Positions 17,029 to 24,367 of a stretch of 64,000 nucleotides of DNA are shown in pieces (position 1 is the first letter of the stretch; every line of letters begins with the position of its first letter). The notes beneath the pieces were generated by a model. The model made no database searches. It was not told the DNA's origin and saw only the letters and a program-made list of their open reading frames with translations. The stretch spans positions 2,108,001 through 2,172,000 of the forward strand of contig NZ_CP024621.1 of assembly GCF_009846525.1 (NCBI RefSeq), read 5' to 3'. Made by a program: the position numbers and the translations under genes. The stretch is from Halomonas meridiana (lineage in GTDB: Bacteria > Pseudomonadota > Gammaproteobacteria > Pseudomonadales > Halomonadaceae).

Positions 17029-17424
17029 ATGGCATTTAACTTTAACCGGTATGATCAAGAGAAAATTTCTGATGGCACATGGGAGGAAATCGATGGTGGG
17101 CAGTTCAAGATAGCCAAGAGCGGAAACCCTCGACATCTTGAAGCTATTGAGCGCATCGGAAAGGAGTTGCAAGAAAAGTGGCCAAATGGCGATATACCTG
17201 TCATTAAGCGAATCGAAGCTAAGGCGAAGGAGTTTGCTGAAGGTGTTCTACGCGACTGGAAGGAGGTTGCTAACACTGATGGTGATAGTGTTCCTTACAG
17301 CGTAGAAAACGCGACAACGCTTTTGATGAATGACGAGCCTCTGTATGAAGCTTTAATGCGCAAGTCGCGCGATATGGCTCGCTTTGAAAATAAGCGGATT
17401 GAATCACAGAAAAAAAAGCGGTAG
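17029..17424 (+). CDS. Tail assembly chaperone, short form (lambda G-like)
   Basis: 131 residues, helical and charged, ending in a lysine run (SQKKKR). It sits directly between tail tube and the second chaperone frame and before the tape measure gene, the position of the lambda G/GT pair. Chaperones of this kind coat the tape measure protein during tail assembly. Its last codons run through eight A and contain the slippery heptamer A AAA AAG in the correct phase, so a fraction of ribosomes should shift -1 into the next frame. The sequence looks more AT-rich than adjacent genes. Confidence 0.75.
   Translation: MAFNFNRYDQEKISDGTWEEIDGGQFKIAKSGNPRHLEAIERIGKELQEKWPNGDIPVIKRIEAKAKEFAEGVLRDWKEVANTDGDSVPYSVENATTLLMNDEPLYEALMRKSRDMARFENKRIESQKKKR
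17412..17418 (+). other. Programmed -1 ribosomal frameshift site (A AAA AAG)
   Basis: In the frame of the short chaperone the codons are AAA (17413) and AAG (17416) with A at 17412, a canonical X-XXY-YYZ slip site, the same heptamer used in E. coli dnaX. A -1 slip continues as KKAVAVLEYDLRA and on to the stop at 17762, giving a 244-residue fusion. The 0-frame stop TAG comes at 17422, four bases after the slip site. Confidence 0.75.
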
Positions 17425-17426
17425 CC

Positions 17427-17762
17427 GTGCTGGAGTACGACCTACGGGCGTCCGGGAAAGAAACCAAAATGGCCGCCATTGCCGCCAAGCTTGGCATGTC
17501 AAAACAAGCCGAGAGGCCAGACGCCGATGAGCGGACCCTGTTCTGGCTCGACACGTACTGGCTGGCGGCAAGAGGTCGTCCGCACACGCACGGCATCCCG
17601 CTGCCCTTGCCGCCGCTAGATATCATCGATCTGATTGAAAAGCTGGAGCTGCCAGCCGAAAGCGACGAGGCCGTGGCCGTGATATGCGCCATGGACGACG
17701 CCTGGATCCGCTGGAAAGACAGTCAGCAAAAGAAGCCTAGCAAAACCAAAGCCGCCCACTAA
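17427..17762 (+). CDS. Tail assembly chaperone, downstream frame (T part of a G-T fusion)
   Basis: The frame is open from the slip site (17412) to 17762. A GTG at 17427 is listed as the formal start but it lacks a ribosome site, so the product is most likely made only as the C-terminal extension of the 17029 gene by -1 frameshifting. The segment reads MLEYDLRASGKETKMAAIAA with a helical body and a lysine-rich end. This is the usual way siphophages make the longer chaperone that contacts the tail tube protein. The stop lies in the following terminator stem. Confidence 0.7.
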   Translation: MLEYDLRASGKETKMAAIAAKLGMSKQAERPDADERTLFWLDTYWLAARGRPHTHGIPLPLPPLDIIDLIEKLELPAESDEAVAVICAMDDAWIRWKDSQQKKPSKTKAAH

Positions 17763-17774
17763 GGCGGTTTTTTT
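17752..17774 (+). terminator. Rho-independent terminator after the chaperone genes
   Basis: Stem CCGCC / GGCGG with a loop that contains the TAA stop codon, then seven T. Confidence 0.8.
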
Positions 17775-17855
17775 GTGCGCCATGCCCGGCTGAACATCCC
17801 CCCTACCCCTTAACCTCCCGATGCGCTACGATTATGAAAACCAAGGAGAAAGCCT

Positions 17856-17891
17856 ATGAATCACCTGCATCAAGAAGGCTACAGGCCATAA
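17856..17891 (+). CDS. Possible 11-residue leader or remnant ORF
   Basis: ATG AAT CAC to TAA, product MNHLHQEGYRP, with a good ribosome site (AAGGAGAAAGCCT) in front. It ends right against the hairpin at 17893. It may be a remnant of the tape-measure leader left when the accessory genes inserted, or chance. Low confidence. Confidence 0.2.
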   Translation: MNHLHQEGYRP

Positions 17892-17892
17892 A

Positions 17893-17912
17893 AACCCCGC
17901 CGGAGCGGGGTT
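17893..17912 (-). terminator. Terminator hairpin for the HicB-like gene
   Basis: Stem AACCCCGC / GCGGGGTT with CGGA loop. On the - strand it is followed by TTTTTA, so it ends transcription of the HicB-like gene. An 18-base identical copy lies at 18215-18232. Confidence 0.75.
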
Positions 17913-17920
17913 GTGGTTAA

Positions 17921-18202
17921 TCAGGCAAAGGATTGGTAGCTAAGAATCCATCGAAGCCAGTACTGCGCGCGGATGGAGAATGACGACTTCCGGCCAAGCA
18001 TCATTCTCGCCGCCTCCCAATGCCCCTCCTCTGCCAAATCGGCAATGTAGAGAATGTGGCTCGCAATCGTTGCCTCTAGCTTGCGCATAGCCTCGTCTGG
18101 ATTCTCGTGCTGGCATGCAAGCCCAAAATCAATGCAGTGGGCAACGTAAAGGCCTGAGTGTCGGCGGATAAAGCATCGCGGAAAATGCCTTCTTGTGATC
18201 AT
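17921..18202 (-). CDS. Orphan HicB-like protein (moron)
   Basis: 93 residues. The first 60 residues follow the HicB-like N-terminal pattern: a beta strand pair (SGLYVAHCIDFGLACQHENP) and DEAMRKLEATIASHI, the partial RNase H-like fold found in HicB antitoxins. The C-terminal part (MMLGRKSSFSIRAQYWLRWI) is not a clear DNA-binding domain. No HicA-like toxin (small, His-containing dsRNA-binding fold) is found on either side, so it is an orphan. The gene is opposite to the tail operon and has its own terminator. Confidence 0.55.
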   Translation of the reverse strand: MITRRHFPRCFIRRHSGLYVAHCIDFGLACQHENPDEAMRKLEATIASHILYIADLAEEGHWEAARMMLGRKSSFSIRAQYWLRWILSYQSFA

Positions 18203-18213
18203 GGGGTTACCTG

Positions 18214-18233
18214 AAACCCCGCCGGAGCGGGGC
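18214..18233 (-). terminator. Terminator hairpin for the KilA-N gene
   Basis: Same AACCCCGCCGGAGCGGGG hairpin as at 17893, here 8 bases after the KilA-N stop. The T run on the - strand is short (TTTCAG), so read-through into the HicB-like gene is likely. Confidence 0.6.
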
Positions 18234-18240
18234 TGGGTGG

Positions 18241-19203
18241 TTAGTGGCTAAAAATAACAGGGTAGGAAATTTGGCGGCCTAAAGCCTCCAGAATGCGGCT
18301 ATGCACGCTGCTCAGATCGTCTAGCATACTACGCATGGCCTGCACTTCTGCCCGGCAAGCTCCAACGTCATAGCCAGCGGCGACGAGCTCGCCCAGCAGC
18401 ATCAGAGTGGGAGAAACGCTATGGGCTGGATCGCCAGATACATGTTCAGGCCGCACGAATCGTGCTTGACGCCCCTTGCACCCCAAGGGCGGCTGATGCT
18501 TCCAGGCATAAGCCAGTCCTGAGTTAATTTCTGACCAGCGTTCGAGCGGGTAGTGAATTTCCAGGCTTTCGGCTTGATCCGGCAGCGCCGCCTGTGGGCT
18601 GCACAACTCCCCTTCCAGCACTTTGCGAGCAAAGGTGATGCCTAGCTCGATTTGTTCGTGAGTGGCATCTTGAATGCTTTCGAGTCCGAGATAGCCGTTA
18701 ATCTCTCGCCATGCGCTGCTGTAGTCAGACGGATGACCGCGACGAGTGCGAGCATCGACGATGGTGTTGACCAGTTGCTTGAGTGGCGCGCGGTCCTGGG
18801 TGGTGGTTTTGCCGATACGCTTGGGGGTGTGGTCATTTTGAACACGGGTCAGCTTACCCATGCGGTAATCGAGAAACACCTGATTAACCTGTAGTTGAAA
18901 GCGAGCGCTAATCCATCCTGCGTAGCTGACAGCTAATAACTCATGAGCGTACGTGCCTCGGCTTGAACCGCCATGCTTTGAGCCGATTGCAGCAAAGCCC
19001 GATTTCGGGCTTTGGGATTCAAGCTCCTCAATAAGCTCTTTTGCCTGGGCTGTTACCGTCCATTTTGATGGGCGCTTATGCTCACCTTCTCCGCTGGCCT
19101 TATGGATAGCATTAAGGCTAAAACGACCATGCTCATCAGTTGTAATTTCATGCCCAGCGATAACGGGTAGCTGCGAAGATTCGGTTGCGATGTTAGAATT
19201 CAT
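18241..19203 (-). CDS. KilA-N domain protein, phage antirepressor-like
   Basis: 320 residues from ATG 19203, which has a good ribosome site (AAAGGTGAC); a GTG at 19299 would add 32 low-complexity residues and would overlap the upstream RHH gene. KilA-N domain: ITTDEHGRFSLNAIHKASGE, HKRPSKWTVTAQAKELIEEL, then THGGSS-type loop and YAHELLAVSYAGWISARFQL. This domain binds DNA and occurs in phage antirepressors. The C-terminal half (from PSDYSSAWREINGYLGLESI) is a separate helical region found in some phage antirepressor proteins. Two ribbon-helix-helix genes adjoin it, as with ant in P22 immI. Confidence 0.75.
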   Translation of the reverse strand: MNSNIATESSQLPVIAGHEITTDEHGRFSLNAIHKASGEGEHKRPSKWTVTAQAKELIEELESQSPKSGFAAIGSKHGGSSRGTYAHELLAVSYAGWISARFQLQVNQVFLDYRMGKLTRVQNDHTPKRIGKTTTQDRAPLKQLVNTIVDARTRRGHPSDYSSAWREINGYLGLESIQDATHEQIELGITFARKVLEGELCSPQAALPDQAESLEIHYPLERWSEINSGLAYAWKHQPPLGCKGRQARFVRPEHVSGDPAHSVSPTLMLLGELVAAGYDVGACRAEVQAMRSMLDDLSSVHSRILEALGRQISYPVIFSH

Positions 19204-19276
19204 GTTGTCACCTTTCGTAGTGGTTTGGTCGACATTCGAGGCCTCAAGTGTTCCAGCACTTGGGGCTTCTTTCGTT

Positions 19277-19432
19277 TCAGGCTGGCTTTTGCTGCTCACG
19301 CTGCATCATCTCCCGTATTGCTTGGTTGGCTAGCCATGTCTTGCTTAGGCGTAGCTCTTTCGCCCGTTTCTCAAGCCAAGCATTTAGCTCTGGCTCAAGG
19401 CGGAGGTTGAATTGAGGATGTTGTCTGGTCAT
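19277..19432 (-). CDS. Arc-like ribbon-helix-helix repressor
   Basis: 51 residues, too short for most gene finders. MTRQHPQFNLRLEPELNAW then LEKRAKELRLSKTWLANQAI is a complete ribbon-helix-helix fold of the Arc/Mnt type: a beta strand with polar alternating residues that contact DNA, then two helices. It lies upstream of and slightly overlaps the extended KilA-N frame, so both probably share one transcript from the divergent promoter region at 19433-19531. By analogy with P22 Arc it would repress the antirepressor transcript. Confidence 0.7.
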   Translation of the reverse strand: MTRQHPQFNLRLEPELNAWLEKRAKELRLSKTWLANQAIREMMQREQQKPA

Positions 19433-19531
19433 AAGGCACCCATATAGCTAATGGCTTTGTTTTTGCTGCATAGCTGAATGCTAGCTCATTGCTTCATTGG
19501 CAGCAATACCCTTTTGCTATATTTTTGCTGC
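19433..19531. promoter_or_regulatory. Divergent operator/promoter region with repeated elements
   Basis: Between two divergent RHH genes. A 12-base exact repeat TTTTTGCTGCAT occurs at 19460-19471 and 19522-19533 (the second covers the ATG of the rightward gene). Three copies of a TAGCT-(G/A/C)A(A/T)TG-like element start near 19445, 19471 and 19482. A possible rightward promoter is TTGGCA (19497) and TATATT (19518), spacer 15. The transcript would begin almost at the ATG and no ribosome site is seen, so the rightward mRNA may be leaderless. Confidence 0.5.
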
Positions 19532-19780
19532 ATGAATGAAGAAACCGTACAGCTCAACTTAAAAGTGCCCGCCTCGTTGCGCGATCAACTGCGTGATGCG
19601 GCTGCGGCCAACCACCGTTCAATGACTGCTGAACTCATTTCCAGGGTGAGCATGTCGTTTGAATACGACACGCCTATAGATCGGGTTAACACACTGGAAA
19701 CGAGGATCTTTGAGCTCGAAATGTTCCTGAAGAAACAGTTTCCAGATGAATACGAGCCATGGGAAAGGAGGCGGCGATGA
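19532..19780 (+). CDS. Arc/Mnt-like ribbon-helix-helix regulator with coiled-coil tail
   Basis: 82 residues from ATG 19532. MNEETVQLNLKVPASLRDQL, RDAAAANHRSMTAELISRV is an RHH fold (strand VQLNLKVP, then two helices), followed by an acidic helical tail (VNTLETRIFELEMFLKKQF) that probably tetramerises, as in Mnt. Divergent from the Arc-like gene at 19277, sharing the repeat-bearing intergenic region. The stop overlaps the start of the exported protein gene at 19777, so both are likely co-transcribed. Confidence 0.75.
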   Translation: MNEETVQLNLKVPASLRDQLRDAAAANHRSMTAELISRVSMSFEYDTPIDRVNTLETRIFELEMFLKKQFPDEYEPWERRRR

Positions 19781-20139
19781 AGCTTTTAGCAGCAGCCCTG
19801 GCGGCTTTGGCGTTTTTGGCAAGCAGCTCGGCTTACGCTGAGGCTATTGAAGATGTCGATGCTTTTGTGGAAGAACTTCCTGCCAGAATAGAGCTAGCTT
19901 CGTTTGCAGCGGAACGGTGTAGATCAGCCTTGCGGTCTAATGGTGACCCCTCTTCTAAGCACTGCATCGACCTTCTGGACAAACAGGCGGATGTTGTAAT
20001 TATGATGCGCAATGCGATCATTTTTAGCGAGGAACGGCCTGGCGTACTCGACTCAAGGTTTGATCAGGATACCGTCATGCGAATGGATATGCAGCGTAGA
20101 GAGATTGATAGAGTAGTGAACATGATAATGATCGACTGA
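19777..20139 (+). CDS. Small exported protein, unknown function (possible lysogenic conversion gene)
   Basis: 120 residues, ATG overlapping the upstream regulator stop. A clear Sec signal peptide (KLLAAALAALAFLASSSAYA, cleavage after AYA) leads to a mature helical protein with two cysteines (ERCRSALRS, SKHCIDLLD) likely to form one disulfide in the periplasm. No family recognised. Co-expression with an RHH regulator rather than with the tail genes suggests it is made in the lysogen. Ends 20 bases before a strong terminator. Confidence 0.55.
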   Translation: MKLLAAALAALAFLASSSAYAEAIEDVDAFVEELPARIELASFAAERCRSALRSNGDPSSKHCIDLLDKQADVVIMMRNAIIFSEERPGVLDSRFDQDTVMRMDMQRREIDRVVNMIMID

Positions 20140-20159
20140 AATTTAAGCCTTAAATCACA

Positions 20160-20184
20160 GCCCCGCCATTGAGCGGGGTTTTTT
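20160..20184 (+). terminator. Rho-independent terminator before the tape measure gene
   Basis: Perfect stem CCCCGC / GCGGGG with CATTGA loop and six T. It separates the accessory genes from the tail genes. Confidence 0.85.
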
Positions 20185-20201
20185 ATTTCATGGAGATAAC
20201 C

Positions 20202-22463
20202 ATGGCCTACAAAAGCACGCTCCATATCGCAATCGATAGTACAGGTGCCGAAAAGCAACTCAAGCGCTTAGAGGATCGGTTAGAGCTGACGGAGAAGTCC
20301 GGCAAGAAAACTTCAGGCTCCATCGGCAGGCTCACGGCCACAATGAAGGCGGCAGGCGGAGTCATGCTCGGACTTGGTGCTAGCGCTGGAGTCTTTACCG
20401 CTATTGCTCGTAACGCCGCCCAATCAGCCGCCGAGATCGACAATCTATCTCGCCTAGCCAACACCAATGCGCAGGATTTTCAGCGGTTAGCCTTCGCATC
20501 AAGCGCTTATGGGGTAGAGCAAGAAAAATTAGCCGATATTCTCAAGGACACCAACGATCGTGTTGGTGACTTCCTGAGTACCGGCGGCGGCGAGATGAAA
20601 GACTTCTTCGAGCAGATAGCGCCGCAGATCGGCATTACCGCTGAGGAGTTTCGCAACCTTTCCGGCCCTGAGGCGCTACAAAAATACTATGACGGCTTGC
20701 AGGCTGCGAACCTCAGTCAAGCTGAGATGACGTTTTACATGGAATCCGTGGCTGATGAAGCAACCGCCCTGATCCCATTGCTGCGCGATGGCGGAGCCGA
20801 GATGGATAGGCTAGGCAAAGAAGCGGACGACCTGAACGCCGTGCTTAGCAACATGGAAATCCAACGATTAAAGGATATTCGCGGCGAGTTTAGCCAGCTT
20901 GGGCAGCAACTTAGCACTGAAACTATGCGCGCCGTATCGCAATTTGACGAATTGTTCAAATCCTCACTGGAGGGAATTAGCACCGGCGTCAATAGCGTGG
21001 CACGCGGCTTCAACGTCTTTATGGATTCGTTTAGAGATGCCGAGGCGATGCGCAGCCTCACCGCTATCGATCAGCAGATAGCTGAGATTGAGGGGCGCTT
21101 AGCGGGCGGCACGGTCGGGTCGGGAGTTCTCGGAATGGGTGGCGGCACCTTTACTGAGACGGCTCTAGCCGCAGCAGGGGCATCCGCCACTATCAATGAG
21201 TTCAATGCTGAACTTATTACTCTGCGCGCCCGAAAAGAGGAGCTACAAAGGGGCGGCCCTGTGGTTGAAGAGCCAGAGATTGTATCAATCTCAAGGGCCA
21301 CTGCTGGCACTTCTGAACTTGCTGACGCTATCAAAGACGTCCAGCAAGAAGCCGACCGCTTCGCCTCCACCCTACAATCCCTCACCGATCGTCTATTCCC
21401 CGTAGAGGCTGCGCAGCGCGCCTATCGAGAAGAGCAAGCCGCCCTCACCCGCGCATGGAACGAAGGGACCATTACCGCCGATCGCTACACCGAGGCCATG
21501 CTACGCCTGGAGCGTGCGCAGCTCAGCACGCAAACGGCAGCCGGTGCTTACGGTAGCGGCGGCGGCTTTGGCTCCGAGATCGGCAGCCGTGGCGGCGTGG
21601 GCGCACCGACTGACCCGCTGGCTGGTATTGGCGGCAACCAGGATAAAGACTACTGGCAGAAGTGGCTCGACAGCGCTGAAACTGCGCTGACCGACTTCGA
21701 CCAGCTCGCTGCGAACACCGCCGAGAATTTCCAGCGCGGCTTTGGAAATGCGTTTGAGTCGATGGTATTTGACTCGGAGAGTACAGGTGATGCGGTTCGC
21801 AACATGTTCCAAGGCATTGCCAGAACCTTGGTCAACACCCTAGGCCAAATGGCTGCGCAGTGGCTCGCTTACCAGGCCGTGCAGCTTGCCATGGGCAAAT
21901 CCTCGGAAGCGGCGGCGATAGGCTCAGCCGTAGCCACGGGCTCATCCATTGCAGCTGCTTATGCACCGGCGGCGGCGGCCGCCTCTCTTGCATCGTTTGG
22001 CGCAAACTCGGTGCCTGCGATGGCGGGAATGTCTGCCACATACGGATTGAGCAGCACGCTCGCTTTAACGGGATTCTCTAACGGCGGCTACACCGGACCT
22101 GGCGGCAAATACGACCCCGCTGGCATTGTCCACGCGGGTGAATTCGTCGTGCGCAAAGAGATGGTCGAGCGCCCTGGCGTGCTGGCGATGCTTGAAGGGT
22201 TGAACCGAGGCTATGCCAATGGCGGGTATGTTGGTTCTTCGCCCGCGGCGAGTGACAGGCTTGACAATTACCGCTCTGGCTCAATGAGAGAGGGAAGCCA
22301 GCCTGCTCTTGTGATCGAAAAGGCCGGCAACCACTACTCATTCCAAGGCAAGCCAGACAAGCAGACGATCAAGCTGATCGAGCAGGCCGAGGAGCGGGCA
22401 TATCAACGAGTTCTCAGGGATGCTCGGAGAAATCTGGACATTAGACAAACGCTAGGCGTCTAA
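20202..22463 (+). CDS. Phage tail tape measure protein
   Basis: 753 residues from ATG 20202 (ribosome site TGGAGATAACC); the frame upstream to 20169 runs through the terminator. The protein sets tail length and helps channel formation at injection. Evidence: long charged helices in the first 130 residues, GGVMLGLGASAGVFTAIA hydrophobic stretch, repeated NLSRLANTNAQDFQRLAFAS-type segment typical of siphophage tape measures, hydrophobic and alanine-rich segments at about residues 545-625, and a C-terminal GGYTGPGGKYDPAGIVHAGE region (hydrophobic glycine-rich, 'FVVRKEMV') seen at the end of many tape measure proteins. Transcription starts afresh after the accessory genes. Confidence 0.9.
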   Translation: MAYKSTLHIAIDSTGAEKQLKRLEDRLELTEKSGKKTSGSIGRLTATMKAAGGVMLGLGASAGVFTAIARNAAQSAAEIDNLSRLANTNAQDFQRLAFASSAYGVEQEKLADILKDTNDRVGDFLSTGGGEMKDFFEQIAPQIGITAEEFRNLSGPEALQKYYDGLQAANLSQAEMTFYMESVADEATALIPLLRDGGAEMDRLGKEADDLNAVLSNMEIQRLKDIRGEFSQLGQQLSTETMRAVSQFDELFKSSLEGISTGVNSVARGFNVFMDSFRDAEAMRSLTAIDQQIAEIEGRLAGGTVGSGVLGMGGGTFTETALAAAGASATINEFNAELITLRARKEELQRGGPVVEEPEIVSISRATAGTSELADAIKDVQQEADRFASTLQSLTDRLFPVEAAQRAYREEQAALTRAWNEGTITADRYTEAMLRLERAQLSTQTAAGAYGSGGGFGSEIGSRGGVGAPTDPLAGIGGNQDKDYWQKWLDSAETALTDFDQLAANTAENFQRGFGNAFESMVFDSESTGDAVRNMFQGIARTLVNTLGQMAAQWLAYQAVQLAMGKSSEAAAIGSAVATGSSIAAAYAPAAAAASLASFGANSVPAMAGMSATYGLSSTLALTGFSNGGYTGPGGKYDPAGIVHAGEFVVRKEMVERPGVLAMLEGLNRGYANGGYVGSSPAASDRLDNYRSGSMREGSQPALVIEKAGNHYSFQGKPDKQTIKLIEQAEERAYQRVLRDARRNLDIRQTLGV

Positions 22464-22469
22464 GGCCAG

Positions 22470-22703
22470 CTACCCCTTCTCAGCCCAGATTGCTTTCAGC
22501 TCGCTATCAAATGGCAAGACATTGCCTTCGAGGATGGCCTTGAATTTCTCTTTCGCCTTATCAATAGCTAGGCGACGAAGCTCTTCCCTGGAATCAATGT
22601 CGTTGGGTAATTCGACCGTCACGCTTACTTGCTCTGGGCGTTGCCCAAAGATGATCTTGGCTAGCAGCATGCCATCCTCATAAGACTGTTCAATTTCCAG
22701 CAT
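22470..22703 (-). CDS. Small hypothetical protein opposite to the tail operon
   Basis: 77 residues from ATG 22703, which has AAGGAGCGCCTG in front; a GTG at 22721 is the alternative. Acidic/basic mix with a beta-rich middle (VSVTVELPNDI) and a C-terminal helix (KAKEKFKAILEG). Family unknown. Opposite orientation inside the late operon marks it as another accessory (moron) gene. Confidence 0.45.
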   Translation of the reverse strand: MLEIEQSYEDGMLLAKIIFGQRPEQVSVTVELPNDIDSREELRRLAIDKAKEKFKAILEGNVLPFDSELKAIWAEKG

Positions 22704-22772
22704 CAGGCGCTCCTTATTCACGTTATCTAATCTGCATGGCGTTAATTCGCCGTGCGGTTAAGGAATATTAGC

Positions 22773-23354
22773 ATGCAAGAGTGGCCCGGCGAGATTATCC
22801 CAAGCTCCATGAGCTGGAATATCGTCTCTAACAATTTCGCGTTCACGTCCCCCTTCACCAACTCACAGCAGATTGTTGGGCACCCCGGTGGATATTGGGA
22901 GTGCAGCATCGACTTGCCCCTGCTTGATCAACAGCAAGCTAGGCTCATGTCCTCCTTCATCCACTCGCTTCACGGCATGATGGGAACGTTCCGGCTGTAT
23001 CCATGGAATCGGCGCCCTGCCCCTGCAGCCGGGATTGGCGTCGTTGATGGTGGAAGTCAAGCAGGCGGCCAGCTCATAGCGCGTGATTGGACGCCTAGTA
23101 AAACCGTGCTGCGCCGGGGTGATTACATCACGGTCAATGGGCAGCTGCTGGAAGTACTTGAGGACGTGGAGAGCAACGCCCAGGGTCAGGCAGTGATCCT
23201 TATTGCCCCATGGCTTCGCGTACCGCCCGCTGACGGCACGGCGATTAACTACCAGAACCCTTATGCTGTTATGCGATTAACCGAGGACGGCGCCGAAAGC
23301 TCTTATCAGGGCATTATTGGTAGTGCGTCACTTTCATGCCGGGAGGCGTTCTAA
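22773..23354 (+). CDS. Phage minor tail protein
   Basis: 193 residues from ATG 22773. Beta-rich protein whose start WPGEIIPSSMSWNIVSNNF and QARLMSSFIHSLHGMMGTFR resemble a minor tail protein that follows the tape measure in many siphophages, probably at the tail tip ring. The stop overlaps the next start (TAATG). Function inferred from order: tape measure, this gene, next minor tail protein, NlpC-like, tip protein. Confidence 0.6.
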   Translation: MQEWPGEIIPSSMSWNIVSNNFAFTSPFTNSQQIVGHPGGYWECSIDLPLLDQQQARLMSSFIHSLHGMMGTFRLYPWNRRPAPAAGIGVVDGGSQAGGQLIARDWTPSKTVLRRGDYITVNGQLLEVLEDVESNAQGQAVILIAPWLRVPPADGTAINYQNPYAVMRLTEDGAESSYQGIIGSASLSCREAF

Positions 23355-23950
23355 TGATCAACTTCCCGTTTTCGGATTCAGTTATTGACCTCATGTCACG
23401 ACCCACCGTCCGCATCGCCTATGCGGGCGAGCTCGACTTCAAGGAAGGTGTCGCTCGTTTTCACACAGGTACCGGGCCGCTAGTGATCAACGGGCAAACA
23501 TACGAGGGCGTGGGCCAATTTGGCGATGTTGAGAGCGTCCCGGAACAGCTCAATAGTTCATCACCCATGTCGGTAACGTTGACGCTGTCAGGGATTGATG
23601 CCCAGGTTATGCGCGATACCCTGCAAGACCGATGCCGCGGTCGGCCTGGACGCCTGATGCTGGTGGCTTATGACGAGGACGGTAGTTATGCGGCTGATAT
23701 TCTTTTCAGCGGGACCATGGATGCGGCAAGTATGAGCTACGGCGGGAATCAAGGTGAAAACGCGATTAGCGTGGAGCTGACGGATCGTATGGCGGACTGG
23801 CGGCGCGGCGGCACTGAGCGCTGGACGGACGAAAACCACCGTGCACGACATCAAGGGGACCGCTTCTTTGCCGTTGTGGCCCAGCTTGCTGAGTGGCCTA
23901 TCTATTGGGGTGGCGCCAAAAACGCCCCTCCCTTCAAATATTCGGATTGA
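23354..23950 (+). CDS. Phage minor tail protein
   Basis: 198 residues from ATG 23354, overlapping the previous stop. Beta-rich tail tip protein with RIAYAGELDFKEGVARFHTG and VTLTLSGIDAQVMRDTLQ, GTMDAASMSYGG segments typical of baseplate hub/tip-type proteins that precede the peptidase and the tip attachment protein in this gene order. Assignment is by order and general pattern. Confidence 0.6.
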   Translation: MINFPFSDSVIDLMSRPTVRIAYAGELDFKEGVARFHTGTGPLVINGQTYEGVGQFGDVESVPEQLNSSSPMSVTLTLSGIDAQVMRDTLQDRCRGRPGRLMLVAYDEDGSYAADILFSGTMDAASMSYGGNQGENAISVELTDRMADWRRGGTERWTDENHRARHQGDRFFAVVAQLAEWPIYWGGAKNAPPFKYSD

Positions 23951-23953
23951 TCT

Positions 23954-24367
23954 ATGCGACATCGCGATTGGGCAACACGACTACATCAAGAAATACAGGC
24001 TGCTTCCGAGCGGCCTTTTTTGTGGGGTGAATTTGACTGCTGTCTTTTCGCGGCTGATTGCTGCGTGGCGGTTTGCGGTATTGACCCTGCTGCTGACTAT
24101 CGCGGTCGTTACACCACTGAGACAGGCGCAAAACGCGTGCTTCTCAATACGCATGGAAGCCTTGAGGGCGCATGGGATGCCTGCTTTGAGCGTGTGCCGG
24201 TCGCCCTGCGGCAGCGTGGCGATGTGGTGTTGTTCACATCCGATTTTGGCCGCTGTGTTGGCGTAGTGTGGGCAGGTGCGATTTGGGCCGTCACCGAAGA
24301 TGGTGTTGCCCGCGTGGCTGCCGACCCCGAGGTTTGCTGGAGAGTCGATAATGTCAAAGGCGGTTAA
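23954..24367 (+). CDS. NlpC/P60-like tail peptidase-like protein (DUF6950 type)
   Basis: 137 residues. PFLWGEFDCCLFAADCCVA has the catalytic cysteine motif (W-G-x-FDC) of the papain-like NlpC family as seen in small DUF6950-type tail proteins; the downstream RQRGDVVLFTSDFGRCVGVV carries the RGDVVL motif, but the canonical histidine of the active site is not evident in the usual place (VVWAGAIWA). It therefore may be structural rather than catalytic. It overlaps the start of the tail tip gene by 17 bases. Confidence 0.65.
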   Translation: MRHRDWATRLHQEIQAASERPFLWGEFDCCLFAADCCVAVCGIDPAADYRGRYTTETGAKRVLLNTHGSLEGAWDACFERVPVALRQRGDVVLFTSDFGRCVGVVWAGAIWAVTEDGVARVAADPEVCWRVDNVKGG

